Source: VRUE01 sp036276735
GTDB taxonomy: Bacteria; Actinomycetota; Thermoleophilia; Solirubrobacterales; 70-9
Direction of reading: 5' to 3'
Length of the DNA: 61,326 nt
NCBI GenBank assembly: GCA_036276735.1
Contig: DASUOH010000022.1
Span: forward strand, 1-61,326
The notes beneath the pieces are model-generated. The model was not told where the DNA came from and made no database searches. It was given only the letters and a program-made list of their open reading frames with translations. Below, piece after piece: positions 47,780 through 55,718 of this stretch; the first letter of the stretch is position 1; every line of letters starts with the position of its first letter. Both the position numbers and the translations under genes were made by a program.

Positions 47780-48979
47780 ATCACTTCATTTGCCGATCTC
47801 GGCATCTCCAACACGGTGGTGCGCGCGCTTGCGCGCCGCGACATCACCGAGCCCTTTCCCGTCCAGACGCTCGTCATACGTGACGCGCTCGCCGGGCGGG
47901 ATTTGCTGGTCCAGTCCCCGACCGGATCGGGCAAGACGCTCGCCTTCGGCATCCCGATGGTCGAGCGCATCGAGTCGGGAGGCGACGGCACCGCCGCCCT
48001 CGTCCTCGCGCCCACCCGCGAGCTGGCGAGTCAGATAGTCGACGAGCTGCGCTCGGTCGCCGACGCCCGTGGACTGCGCATCGCCGCCGTCTACGGCGGC
48101 GTCGGCTTCGCCCCGCAGATCAAAGCGGCGCGGCGTGCCGACATCCTCGTCGCCACCCCGGGCCGACTCGAGGACCTGATCGCCCGCGGGGTCGTCTCGC
48201 TCGGCGAGGTGGAAATCCTCGTCCTCGACGAGGCCGACCGAATGCTCGACATGGGCTTCAAGCCGGCGGTCAGCCGGATCGTCGCCCAGGCGCCTGACCG
48301 CCGCCAGACGCTGTTCTTCTCGGCGACGTTGGAGGGGGCGACGGGCGAGATCGCCACCGCCTTCACCCGCGACCCCCGCCGCCACACCCAGGCCGCGGAT
48401 TCCGCCGCCAAGGCCGACATCGAGCACCGCTTCCTCCACGTCGATTCGCAAAGCGCCAAGCTCGACCACCTGGTCGAGCAGCTGCGCGACGGGGGAAGCG
48501 GCACCACGCTCGTCTTCGTCCGCACCAAGCGCGGAGCCGACCGCCTCGCCAAACGCCTGCGCGCGCACGAGCTGGAGGCCGCGGCGATGCACGGCGACAA
48601 GAGCCAGCGCCAGCGCGAGCGCGCCCTGGCCCGATTCGAGGCAGGGGAAATCGACGCGCTGATCGCAACCGACGTCGCCGCCCGCGGGATCGACGTCGCC
48701 GGCATCACCCACGTCGTCAACTTCGACGCCCCAGGCGACCGCGACGCCTACGTGCACCGCATCGGCCGCACCGGTCGCGCCGGCCGCCGCGGCACAGGCA
48801 TCAGCTTCGTCCTCGCCGACCAGTCCGAGGAGGTGCGCCGCATGGCCGGCGACCTCGGCCTCGCCCGCGAGTTCGGCGGCGGACATGGCAAGCCGACCGC
48901 CTCGGCAACCGCTGCGACGACGGCCTCGCGAAAGGGCTCGGCGCGCCGGCGGCGGCGCCGTCCGAGGACGGCGCGATGA
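47780..48979 (+). CDS. DEAD-box RNA helicase with non-standard ATC start
   Basis: About 399 residues. Motifs: Q-motif region FADLGI...FPVQTLVI, Walker A SPTGSGKT, PTREL, DEAD (LVLDEADRMLDMGF), SAT, VFVRTKRGADRLAKRL, DVAARGID and HRIGRTGRAGR, then a basic RRRRRRP tail. The first usual start (GTG 47816) would cut off SFADLGISNT, needed for the Q-motif. The frame is open upstream and ATC 47780 follows an AAAGGAG site at about 8 nt, so ATC is the likely start. It unwinds RNA, probably in ribosome or mRNA handling. Confidence 0.9.
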   Translation: MTSFADLGISNTVVRALARRDITEPFPVQTLVIRDALAGRDLLVQSPTGSGKTLAFGIPMVERIESGGDGTAALVLAPTRELASQIVDELRSVADARGLRIAAVYGGVGFAPQIKAARRADILVATPGRLEDLIARGVVSLGEVEILVLDEADRMLDMGFKPAVSRIVAQAPDRRQTLFFSATLEGATGEIATAFTRDPRRHTQAADSAAKADIEHRFLHVDSQSAKLDHLVEQLRDGGSGTTLVFVRTKRGADRLAKRLRAHELEAAAMHGDKSQRQRERALARFEAGEIDALIATDVAARGIDVAGITHVVNFDAPGDRDAYVHRIGRTGRAGRRGTGISFVLADQSEEVRRMAGDLGLAREFGGGHGKPTASATAATTASRKGSARRRRRRPRTAR

Positions 48980-49320
48980 GCGCCACCGCGGATGCCCGTC
49001 GCTGGGTATGCAGCCGCTGCGGCGTCGCGGTCGGCCAGATGGACGGCCACAGCGTTCCGCTTCCGGGCAGCTGGGAGAGCTGCGCCGATGGCGACTTCTG
49101 CCTGGCCTGCCGGCGCTCCCGCGCCGCGGAGGCCGCCCAGGAAGCCGCCCCCGACGGCTGCAGCACGACCGACCGCTCCAAAGCCCGGCGCGCCGGGCTG
49201 ATCGAGTTCGAGGTGCGCAGGACGCCCGACCTCGCCGACGGCGCGATCGCCAAGGTGTGCCGGACGAGCGGAGCGGCTGTCGCCGCGGCGCGCAAGCGCT
49301 TGCAACCAGAGGCACACTGA
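48976..49320 (+). CDS. Zinc-knuckle protein of unknown function
   Basis: 114 residues overlapping the helicase stop by 4 nt (ATGA). Two CxxC/CxxC pairs: WVCSRCGVAVG and SCADGDFCLACRR (about 12-45) suggest one zinc ribbon. The second half (DRSKARRAGLIEFEVRRTPDLADGAIAKVCRTSGAAVAAARKRL) is a small helix-turn-helix-like segment, the HxxAxxxG pattern seen in resolvases or sigma tails. It may bind nucleic acids together with the helicase. I do not recognise the family. Confidence 0.78.
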   Translation: MSATADARRWVCSRCGVAVGQMDGHSVPLPGSWESCADGDFCLACRRSRAAEAAQEAAPDGCSTTDRSKARRAGLIEFEVRRTPDLADGAIAKVCRTSGAAVAAARKRLQPEAH

Positions 49321-49387
49321 CAACACGCCTGATGGCGCGTACCCGTCAGGTACCATCTCCCGCCAACCTATCCTGGGGAGGATTCAA

Positions 49388-50275
49388 GTGCGCCGTACGC
49401 TGCTTCCGCTGGTCGCTGTCGTCTTTGTAGTCGCCATGTCCTGCGCGAGCTCGGCCGCCGCCTACCCGGTGGGGCATGCCAATCCGGAGTCCAGTGCGAA
49501 GGTGATTCGGTACTGGACGGCGGAGCGCATGAAACAGGCGGTGCCCGTCGCCCGCGCCTCGCGACCGGTTCCCGCCGCCAAGCCGTCGAAAGGCGGCGAA
49601 GCGCCCTCGGCGGGCAGTACCGAGGTTCCGCAGCCCTATCCGAGTGCTTACGGAAAGGTCTTCTTCACCAGCAACAGCGGCGTGAACTACGTCTGTTCGG
49701 GAACCGCGGTCCTCAGCGCCAACGAGAGCGTGGTCTGGACGGCGGGGCATTGCGTCAACGAGGGTCCGGGCGCCTTCTACAAAAACTTCCTCTTCGTGCC
49801 GGCCTACCGCGACGGCAGCGCCCCGTATGGAAAATTCGCCGGGTCCACCCTCCTCACCACCTCCGGCTGGCAGGCGAGCGGCGAGTGGGGAGTCGACGTC
49901 GGTGCGGCGGTCGTCGGGGTCAACGCCTCCGGCCTGACTCTCTCCGACGCCGTCGCCGAGGCCCCGCTCGTCTTCGACGCACCGCGGAACCAGACGTACA
50001 AGCTCTACGGCTATCCGGCGGCCAAGAAGTTCAGCGGCCAGCGGATGCGCGTCTGCCAGACGAGCTGGCTGACCGACGACACCTTCGCGACGCCGGACAC
50101 GATGGGGGCCTCCTGCGACATGACGGGCGGCTCGAGCGGCGGCGCCTGGATCACCTCGGCGGGAGCCGTCGCCTCGGTGGTCAGCTACGGCTACAGCAGT
50201 CTCCGCAACGTTCTCTTCGGGCCGCATCTGGAGTCCGAAGCGGAAAGCCTCTACTCCGCCGCCCAGACCGGATAG
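49388..50275 (+). CDS. Secreted trypsin-like serine protease
   Basis: 295 residues with a signal peptide (VRRTLLPLVAVVFVVAMSCASSAAA, cut after AAA) and a Pro/Ala-rich propeptide-like linker. The peptidase has TAGHCV (His near 120), the aspartate in VDVGAAVV (near 171) and the serine in MTGGSSGGAWI (near 248). There are two cysteine pairs (YVCSG/GHC and VCQ/SCDM). A preceding GGGGAGG ribosome site fixes the GTG. It ends 24 nt before a strong bidirectional terminator. Confidence 0.93.
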   Translation: MRRTLLPLVAVVFVVAMSCASSAAAYPVGHANPESSAKVIRYWTAERMKQAVPVARASRPVPAAKPSKGGEAPSAGSTEVPQPYPSAYGKVFFTSNSGVNYVCSGTAVLSANESVVWTAGHCVNEGPGAFYKNFLFVPAYRDGSAPYGKFAGSTLLTTSGWQASGEWGVDVGAAVVGVNASGLTLSDAVAEAPLVFDAPRNQTYKLYGYPAAKKFSGQRMRVCQTSWLTDDTFATPDTMGASCDMTGGSSGGAWITSAGAVASVVSYGYSSLRNVLFGPHLESEAESLYSAAQTG

Positions 50276-50299
50276 CGCCCGGAAACCTGGCGCGCTGAG

Positions 50300-50327
50300 A
50301 AGGGCCCTCCGCAAGAGGAGGGCCCTT
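50300..50327. terminator. Bidirectional terminator
   Basis: AAGGGCCCTCC 50300-50310 and GGAGGGCCCTT 50317-50327 form a perfect 11-bp hairpin with loop GCAAGA, between the convergent protease and the small secreted-protein gene. A short TTTCC run follows on the plus strand. Confidence 0.85.
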
Positions 50328-50332
50328 TCCTC

Positions 50333-50530
50333 CTACTTGCCCTTGCAGCCAGGGACCGGGTCGTTCGAGCCGGGGCCGGTGCCGTGGCCGGGCGCATGAC
50401 ACTTGGCGCCGCCGTCGTGCGGTCCCTTGCTGCTGTTGCCGGGTCCGAAGTCCGGATCGGCGAGGACCGGCGATGCGGGAATCGCCAAAGCTCCCACGGT
50501 GAGAGCGAGGGCCAGGGTCTTTTTGCGCAT
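50333..50530 (-). CDS. Small secreted Gly/Pro-rich protein
   Basis: 65 residues from ATG 50530 with AAAGGAGG 7 nt upstream. A signal peptide (MRKKTLALALTVGALAIPASPVLA) is followed by 41 mature residues (DPDFGPGNSSKGPHDGGAKC, then HAPGHGTGPGSNDPVPGCKGK) with two cysteines that could form one disulphide. Convergent with the protease. No known family; the Gly/His/Asp richness might bind metals. Confidence 0.78.
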   Translation of the reverse strand: MRKKTLALALTVGALAIPASPVLADPDFGPGNSSKGPHDGGAKCHAPGHGTGPGSNDPVPGCKGK

Positions 50531-50630
50531 AGGAACCTCCTTTAGCGCCCGATCGGCGCTTATGGGGCTCCCAGCTGCGACTTTCAGCGAACCACCCCTC
50601 CTCGCTGAATCTGAATCAATGAGGGTAGGG
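50531..50630. other. Gap between the secreted-protein gene and cobS
   Basis: Two hairpins: AGCGCC 50544-50549 / GGCGCT 50555-50560 just upstream of the small gene's ribosome site, and TTCAGCGA 50583-50590 / TCGCTGAA 50602-50609, 22 nt after the cobS stop, which may end the cobalamin operon although no T-run follows. Confidence 0.5.
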
Positions 50631-51389
50631 CTACCCCCTCAGAGCCACGGCAACCACCAGGCAGCAGGTTGCCGAGAGCTCGACGGCCGCGCCGAAGACG
50701 TCGCCGGTGACCCCGTGCAGGCGACGGCCGGCGAGAAGGCCGATGGTCCCGCTTACCGTCACCGCGCAGAGCAGGAGCGGAAGCGCTTCGGCCCCCACGG
50801 CAAGTACGGCGACAGCAATCGCGAGAGTGGCGCCCGCGACGAGGGATCGGGTGCCGATCCGGCCCGCCAGCACCTGGCCGGCACCGCCCCCCTCGCGTGC
50901 GTAGGGCAGGAAATGCGCCAGGGGGAGGGGCGCCGCCCGGGAGATCGCCAACGCCGCCACGATCGCGGCCAGCGCGTCGGCTTCGGCGAGGGTCGCTAAC
51001 GCCGTCGCTTTGACCCCCAGGTCGAGCGCGAGCGCCGAAGCGCCGTAGGCGCCCAGCGAGTGGTCGCGCATGATGGCGAGCGACCGGGCCCGGTCGCGCC
51101 CGCCGAGCCCGTCGGCGCTGTCGGCCAGCCCGTCGGCGTGAAGAGCCCCGGTGAGGAGCAGCTCGAGGGCTACGACGAGTAGGCCGGCGAGGAGCGGCGG
51201 CATGACCTGGGCGAGCGCGAGCGCGGCGGCGCCGATCGCCGCGCCCAGGGTGGCGCCGACCAGCGGGAAGAGCGGTGCGCCGCGCAGCAGCGCATCGCCG
51301 TCCGGCGCGCACCGCCGCCCGAGCGGCAGCGTGGTCAGGAACGAGACGGCGGCGAGCGGCGCCCCCGCGAGGCGGTCAGGCTCCCGCAT
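50631..51389 (-). CDS. cobS: Adenosylcobinamide-GDP ribazoletransferase (cobalamin synthase)
   Basis: 252 residues with about six membrane helices. The family active-site motif is GALHADGLADSADGLGGRDRARSLAIMRDHSLGAYG, with metal-binding DGLADSxDG. It joins adenosylcobinamide-GDP with alpha-ribazole 5'-phosphate to give the complete cobalamin nucleotide loop. Its start overlaps the cobT end by 14 nt. Last gene of the cobalamin operon in this direction. Confidence 0.95.
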   Translation of the reverse strand: MREPDRLAGAPLAAVSFLTTLPLGRRCAPDGDALLRGAPLFPLVGATLGAAIGAAALALAQVMPPLLAGLLVVALELLLTGALHADGLADSADGLGGRDRARSLAIMRDHSLGAYGASALALDLGVKATALATLAEADALAAIVAALAISRAAPLPLAHFLPYAREGGGAGQVLAGRIGTRSLVAGATLAIAVAVLAVGAEALPLLLCAVTVSGTIGLLAGRRLHGVTGDVFGAAVELSATCCLVVAVALRG

Positions 51390-52443
51390 CTGTCACCCCT
51401 GCCGCCTCGAAGCTCGCCATCTCCCGCAGCAGGGCCGCAGCGGAGAGGACGATGGGCAGGGCGAGGGCAGCGCCGCTTCCCTCGCCGAGCCGCATGCCCA
51501 GGTCGAGCAGCGGCTCCTGGCCGAGCACATCGAGGAGAAGACGGTGGCCCGGCTCCGGGGAGAGGTGCGAGGCGATCAGCGCCTCCGCGCAGCGCTCCTG
51601 CACGCAAACCGCCGCCAGCGCCGCCGCCGCGGTGATGAAGCCGTCGACCAGGACCGGAACGCGGTTCGCCGCGCAGCCGAGCACGAGCCCGGCCAGGGCG
51701 GCCATCTCGAGCCCGCCGACGCCCGCGACGGCGCCGAGCGGGTCCCGCGGGGAGACATTGTTGGCTTCGAGCGCGCGCCACACCGCGGCGCGCTTACGCT
51801 CGACCCCAGCCTCGTCGAGACCGGTGCCCCGCCCGCAGACGCCATCGGGGCCCGACCGGGTCAGCGCCGCGGTCAGCGCGCTCGCCGCGGTCGTGTTGCC
51901 GATCCCCATCTCACCCATCGCGACGATCCCGACGCCGTCGGCGGCCAGCTCCTCGGCCAGCTCGATTCCGGTGGCGACCGCGCGGCGCATCTCCTCCTCG
52001 CTCATCGCCGGCCCGTGAGTCGCGTTGGCCGTGCCGGCCCGCACCCGTCGGTCGAGGATCGCCGGGTCCGCGACCGGCAGGCGCACGCCGAGGTCGGCGA
52101 CGACGAGCCGCGCGCCGGCCAGGCGGGCGAGCACGCAGACGGCGGCGCCCCCGGCGGCGAAGTTGCGCAGCATCTGGCCGGTCACCTCCTGGGGGTAGGC
52201 GCTGACGCCCTCGGTGGCGATCCCGTGGTCGGCCGCGCAGACGACGATCGCCGGCTCGAGCGGTCCGATCTCCGGGTTGGCGCGGATCCCGGCCAGCCGG
52301 CAGGCCAGCTCCTCGAGCCGCCCGAGGCTGCCGCGCGGCTTCGTCTTGCCGTCCAGCGCCCGCTGCGCCGCGGCGGCTGCCTCGGCGTCGAAGGCGGGCA
52401 CGCGGGCGGCGGTCCGCTCGATCAGTTGCCGATCGGCGCTCAC
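51376..52443 (-). CDS. cobT: Nicotinate-nucleotide-dimethylbenzimidazole phosphoribosyltransferase
   Basis: 355 residues from GTG 52443, overlapping the cobU stop by 4 nt. It makes alpha-ribazole phosphate from dimethylbenzimidazole. KTKPRGSLGRLEELACRLAGI at the start, then VVCAADHGIATEGVSAYPQEVTGQML, GEMGIGNTTAASAL and GTGLDEAGVERKRA are the family blocks, and RDPLGAVAGVGGLEMAALAG with the general base Glu follows. The frame is open much further upstream, but that part is antisense or out-of-frame arginine-rich translation of cobU. Confidence 0.96.
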   Translation of the reverse strand: MSADRQLIERTAARVPAFDAEAAAAAQRALDGKTKPRGSLGRLEELACRLAGIRANPEIGPLEPAIVVCAADHGIATEGVSAYPQEVTGQMLRNFAAGGAAVCVLARLAGARLVVADLGVRLPVADPAILDRRVRAGTANATHGPAMSEEEMRRAVATGIELAEELAADGVGIVAMGEMGIGNTTAASALTAALTRSGPDGVCGRGTGLDEAGVERKRAAVWRALEANNVSPRDPLGAVAGVGGLEMAALAGLVLGCAANRVPVLVDGFITAAAALAAVCVQERCAEALIASHLSPEPGHRLLLDVLGQEPLLDLGMRLGEGSGAALALPIVLSAAALLREMASFEAAGVTDAGA

Positions 52444-52961
52444 GGCTGCCGCTCCAGCGCCATGGTGCGACCCGCCACCACGAGCACCGCCTCCTCGGCG
52501 CGTGCCGCCCAGGCGGCGTTGACACGGCCGAGCGCGTCGCGGTAGCGGCGGCCCAGCTCGAACTCCGGGACGACCCCCATCCCCACCTCGTTGCTTACCG
52601 CGATCGTCGTTCCCGACCGGCCGGCGGCGAGCGCCGCCGCCGCCTCGGCCCGCTCGACCAGCTCCTCCTCGCCGAGGCCGCGCTGCAGGAGGTTGGCGAC
52701 CCAGAGCGAGAGGCAGTCGACGATCACACAGGCGGCCGGCGCCGCGGCCGCGATCGCAGCGCCCAGGTCGAGCGGCGCCTCGACAGTGGGCCAGGACGGG
52801 TCCCGCTCGGCGCGGTGGCGGGTTATCCGCCTCTCCATCTCCTCGTCGCGCGCCTCGCCGGTGGCGATGAAGACGACCGGCGCGCCGGCGGCTACGGCGC
52901 GCCGCAGCGCGAGCGCCGACTTGCCGCTCCGCGCGCCGCCGAGCAGGACGGTCAGCGGCAT
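52440..52961 (-). CDS. cobU: Adenosylcobinamide kinase / guanylyltransferase
   Basis: 173 residues from ATG 52961 (MPLTVLLGGARSGKSALAL). P-loop GGARSGKS, the ERRITRHRAERDPSWPTVEAP segment with the guanylylated histidine, VDCLSLWVANLL and VSNEVGMGVVPEFELGRRYRDALGRVNAAWA are the CobU blocks. It phosphorylates adenosylcobinamide and adds GMP. Its start shares one base with the cobO stop and its end overlaps cobT by 4 nt. Confidence 0.96.
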   Translation of the reverse strand: MPLTVLLGGARSGKSALALRRAVAAGAPVVFIATGEARDEEMERRITRHRAERDPSWPTVEAPLDLGAAIAAAAPAACVIVDCLSLWVANLLQRGLGEEELVERAEAAAALAAGRSGTTIAVSNEVGMGVVPEFELGRRYRDALGRVNAAWAARAEEAVLVVAGRTMALERQP

Positions 52962-53530
52962 CAGAAGTCGATCCCCCGCTTCGCCCGCACGCCCGCGTCG
53001 TAGGCATGCTTCACCTTGGTCATCTCGGTGACCGTGTCGGCCACATCGATCAGCTCCGGCGGCGCGTCGCGGCCGGTGGCGATGACGTTGACCTGCTCGG
53101 GCCGCTCGCGCAGCACCCGCGCCACCTCGGCGCCATCGATCCACCCCCAGTTGATCGGATAGGTGAGCTCGTCGAGGACGACCAGCCGGTGCTCACCCGC
53201 CGCGATCGTCTCGCGGGCCAGCTCCCAGGCCGCCCCGGCGAGGGCGGCGCTGCGCTCGAGGTCGTCGCTCAGCCAGCTGAAGCCGTCGCCAGTCCGCGCC
53301 CACTCGACGCCGAGCCCGCGGCAGACCTCCTCCTCCCCCACCTTCCACTTGTCGGACTTGACGAACTGAATGACCGAGACGCGCCAATTGCGGGCGACGC
53401 CGCGCAGCACGACCCCGAACGCGGCCGTCGACTTCCCCTTGCCCTCGCCGGTGTTGACCAGCACGACCGAGCGCTGGCGCCGCAGCGGCGGCTTGCGCGG
53501 CTCTGCCCTGCGGGGCTCTTGGGCGCTCAC
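52961..53530 (-). CDS. cobO: Cob(I)yrinic acid a,c-diamide adenosyltransferase
   Basis: 189 residues from GTG 53530 (overlapping the cobQ stop by 4 nt). The N-terminal ATP-binding GEGKGKSTAAFGVVLRG is the BtuR/CobO P-loop, then VIQFVKSDKWKVGEEEVCRGLGVEWARTGDGFSW and LDELTYPINWGWIDGAEVARVLRERP. It attaches the 5'-deoxyadenosyl group to cobalt. It sits between cobQ and cobU as in many compact operons. Confidence 0.96.
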   Translation of the reverse strand: MSAQEPRRAEPRKPPLRRQRSVVLVNTGEGKGKSTAAFGVVLRGVARNWRVSVIQFVKSDKWKVGEEEVCRGLGVEWARTGDGFSWLSDDLERSAALAGAAWELARETIAAGEHRLVVLDELTYPINWGWIDGAEVARVLRERPEQVNVIATGRDAPPELIDVADTVTEMTKVKHAYDAGVRAKRGIDF

Positions 53531-54945
53531 GTCACCACCCCCGCCAGCCGCTCCACCCGCTCCAGGTCGAGCGCCGGCACGACGGCGTCGGTCAGCTCGT
53601 CGATCGCGTCGTCGAGCGAGCGGCTCGGCGCTTCGCCGAGCAGCGCCGCGACGGCGCCGGGCTGCTCGAACAGCCCGTGGACGGCGATGCCGAGGACCGG
53701 GCCGCTCACCCAACCGCGGCCGCCTGCGAGCGCTTCCTTCGCCCGCCCGCACGGCCGCGTCCTGCCGTGGCGGATCTCGTAGCCGTCGAAGTTGATGCCG
53801 GCAAGCGCCTGCCAGGGCTCGCCGAGCGAATCGCAGAAGGAGACGCTCGCGCGGTGCACGAGCTTCTGCGGCGCGAAGACCGTCTCCAGCGGCAGGAGGC
53901 CGAGCCCCTCTCCGTCGCCGTCGACACCGGCTGGGTCGCGCAGCCCCGCACCGAGCATCTGCATGCCGCCGCAGATCCCCAGCAGGCGGGTCCCGTCCGC
54001 GAGCCGCGCCCGGATCGCTTCCTCGAAGCCGCTCGCGCGCAGCCAACGCAGGTCGGCGGCGACGTGTTTGGAGCCAGGCAGGACCAGCATGTCCGCCCCG
54101 CCCAGCTCGGAGGGCCGCCGGCAGAAGCGCAGCTCGGCGACCTGCTCCAGCGGCCGCAGCTCGTCGAGGTTGGACGCGGCGGGGTAGGAGACGACGCCGA
54201 CTCGAGGCTTGGCCGGGCCGGCGAGGGCGGGCGGTTGGGACACCCCGTCCTCGTCCGGCAGCCCGTGGCGCAGCCAGGGCACCACTCCCACCAGGGGGAC
54301 GCCGGTCAGCTCATGCAGGCGGTCGGGCGCGCCGTCCAATAGCTCCGGGTCGCCGCGGAACTTGTTGAGCAGGAAGCCGCCGATGCGCGCCCGCTGCTGG
54401 GGCGGCATCAGCGCCCAGGTCCCGTAGAGGTGGGCGAAGGCGCCGCCGCGGTCGATGTCGCAGACCAGCAGCGCCGCGGCGTCGGCCGCCTCGGCCGAGC
54501 GCAGGTTGGTCATGTCGCAGTCGGCCAGGTTGATCTCGGCCGGGCTGCCGGCTCCCTCCAGCACCAGCAGCTCGTATTCGTCGAGCAGCGAGCGCAGCGA
54601 ATCGGCGACGAGCGGCCAGAGCGCCTCGGCTCGCCGCCGCCAGGGCGTCCGGCTCAGCTCGGGGTCGGTGACGCCATGGACGACCACCTGGCTGCGGTTG
54701 TCGGCCTCGGGCTTGACCAGCACCGGGTTCATCCGCACGTCGGGCTCGACCCCGGCGGCGCGGGCCTGCATGTACTGGGCGGTGCCGATCTCGCCGCCCT
54801 CGACGACCCGGGCGTTGTTCGACATGTTCTGCGCCTTGAAGGGCGCGACCCGGACGCCGCGCCGCGCGAAGTGCCGGCAGAGGACCGTGGCGAGGAGGCT
54901 CTTGCCCGCACCGCTCGAGGTGCCCTGGACGATCAGCGCGCTCAT
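53527..54945 (-). CDS. cobQ: Cobyric acid synthase
   Basis: 472 residues from ATG 54945 (MSALIVQGTSSGAGKSLLAT). ATP-dependent synthetase domain with P-loop-like SSGAGKS, PFKAQNMSNNA and EGAGSPAEINL, then a class I glutaminase domain: TRLLGICGGMQMLGAG (catalytic Cys near 325) and LGIAVHGLFEQP (His). It amidates four side chains of adenosylcobyrinic acid a,c-diamide. The 702-codon open frame upstream of this ATG is out-of-frame btuD and was not used. Start overlaps the btuD stop by 4 nt. Confidence 0.96.
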   Translation of the reverse strand: MSALIVQGTSSGAGKSLLATVLCRHFARRGVRVAPFKAQNMSNNARVVEGGEIGTAQYMQARAAGVEPDVRMNPVLVKPEADNRSQVVVHGVTDPELSRTPWRRRAEALWPLVADSLRSLLDEYELLVLEGAGSPAEINLADCDMTNLRSAEAADAAALLVCDIDRGGAFAHLYGTWALMPPQQRARIGGFLLNKFRGDPELLDGAPDRLHELTGVPLVGVVPWLRHGLPDEDGVSQPPALAGPAKPRVGVVSYPAASNLDELRPLEQVAELRFCRRPSELGGADMLVLPGSKHVAADLRWLRASGFEEAIRARLADGTRLLGICGGMQMLGAGLRDPAGVDGDGEGLGLLPLETVFAPQKLVHRASVSFCDSLGEPWQALAGINFDGYEIRHGRTRPCGRAKEALAGGRGWVSGPVLGIAVHGLFEQPGAVAALLGEAPSRSLDDAIDELTDAVVPALDLERVERLAGVVT

Positions 54946-55718
54946 ACGGGGATCCTCGGTGCGACCGGCAGCACGACCGGGGCGCCGTGGGCCTCGATCA
55001 CGTCGACGCGGGCGCGGTAGTGGCAGCCGATCAGCTCGCGAGTCAGCACCTCGGCGGGAGGGCCGTGGCGGACCAGCCGGCCGCCGTCGAGTAGGGCGAG
55101 ACTGTCCGCGTACTGACCGGCCAGGGTCAGGTCGTGCATCGCGCCGAGCACGGTCAGCTGCCGCTCGGCGCGCAGCTCCCGCACCAGGTCGAGCGCTTCC
55201 TGCTGGCGGCCGACGTCGAGCGCGGTGGTCGGCTCGTCGAGCACCAGCACCGGGGCCTCTTGGGCGAGCGCACGGGCGAGCGTGGCGCGCTGCCGCTCGC
55301 CGCCGCTGAGCGCGCCGAGGCGCCGCTCGGCGAGCCGCTCGAGGTCGAGCCGTCGCAGAGCCTCCCCGGTCGCCCTGCGGTCGCCGGCGCCAACCCGCCC
55401 GAGCATCCCGAGGTGCGCGGTCCGTCCCAGCAGCACGTACTCGCCGACGGTCATGTCCAGCGGCAGCAGCGGGCTCTGCCAGACGACCGCGACGGCTCGG
55501 GCGCGGCGCGAGACCGGAGTGCGTCGCGGGTCCTGCCCGGCGACCGTGATCGCCCCGCGGCAATCGACGGCGCCGCAGACCGCCCGCAGCAGCGTCGTCT
55601 TGCCGGCGCCGTTGGCCCCGATCAGCGTCGTCCAACCGCCCTTCTCCACAGCGAGCGACACCTCAGCGAGCACCGCCCGGCCGCCGAGCTCGACGCTCAG
55701 CCGCTCCAGGGCGATCAC
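54942..55718 (-). CDS. btuD: Cobalamin ABC transporter ATP-binding protein (BtuD-like)
   Basis: 258 residues from GTG 55718. Walker A LIGANGAGKTTLL, Q-loop WQSPLLPLDMT, ABC signature LSGGERQRATLARALA, Walker B VLVLDEPTTALD and H-loop HDLTLA. This is the FecCD/BtuD-type ATPase that powers uptake of cobalamin or siderophore. The cobalamin riboswitch and linkage to cob genes favour B12 or its precursors as cargo. It overlaps btuC by 4 nt. Confidence 0.94.
   Translation of the reverse strand: MIALERLSVELGGRAVLAEVSLAVEKGGWTTLIGANGAGKTTLLRAVCGAVDCRGAITVAGQDPRRTPVSRRARAVAVVWQSPLLPLDMTVGEYVLLGRTAHLGMLGRVGAGDRRATGEALRRLDLERLAERRLGALSGGERQRATLARALAQEAPVLVLDEPTTALDVGRQQEALDLVRELRAERQLTVLGAMHDLTLAGQYADSLALLDGGRLVRHGPPAEVLTRELIGCHYRARVDVIEAHGAPVVLPVAPRIPV

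Noticed and set aside
51376..53007. 543-codon minus frame as one protein
   Set aside because: Upstream of GTG 52443 it is out-of-frame cobU/cobO translation.
53527..55635. 702-codon minus frame as one protein
   Set aside because: The part before ATG 54945 is out-of-frame btuD; cobQ starts at 54945.
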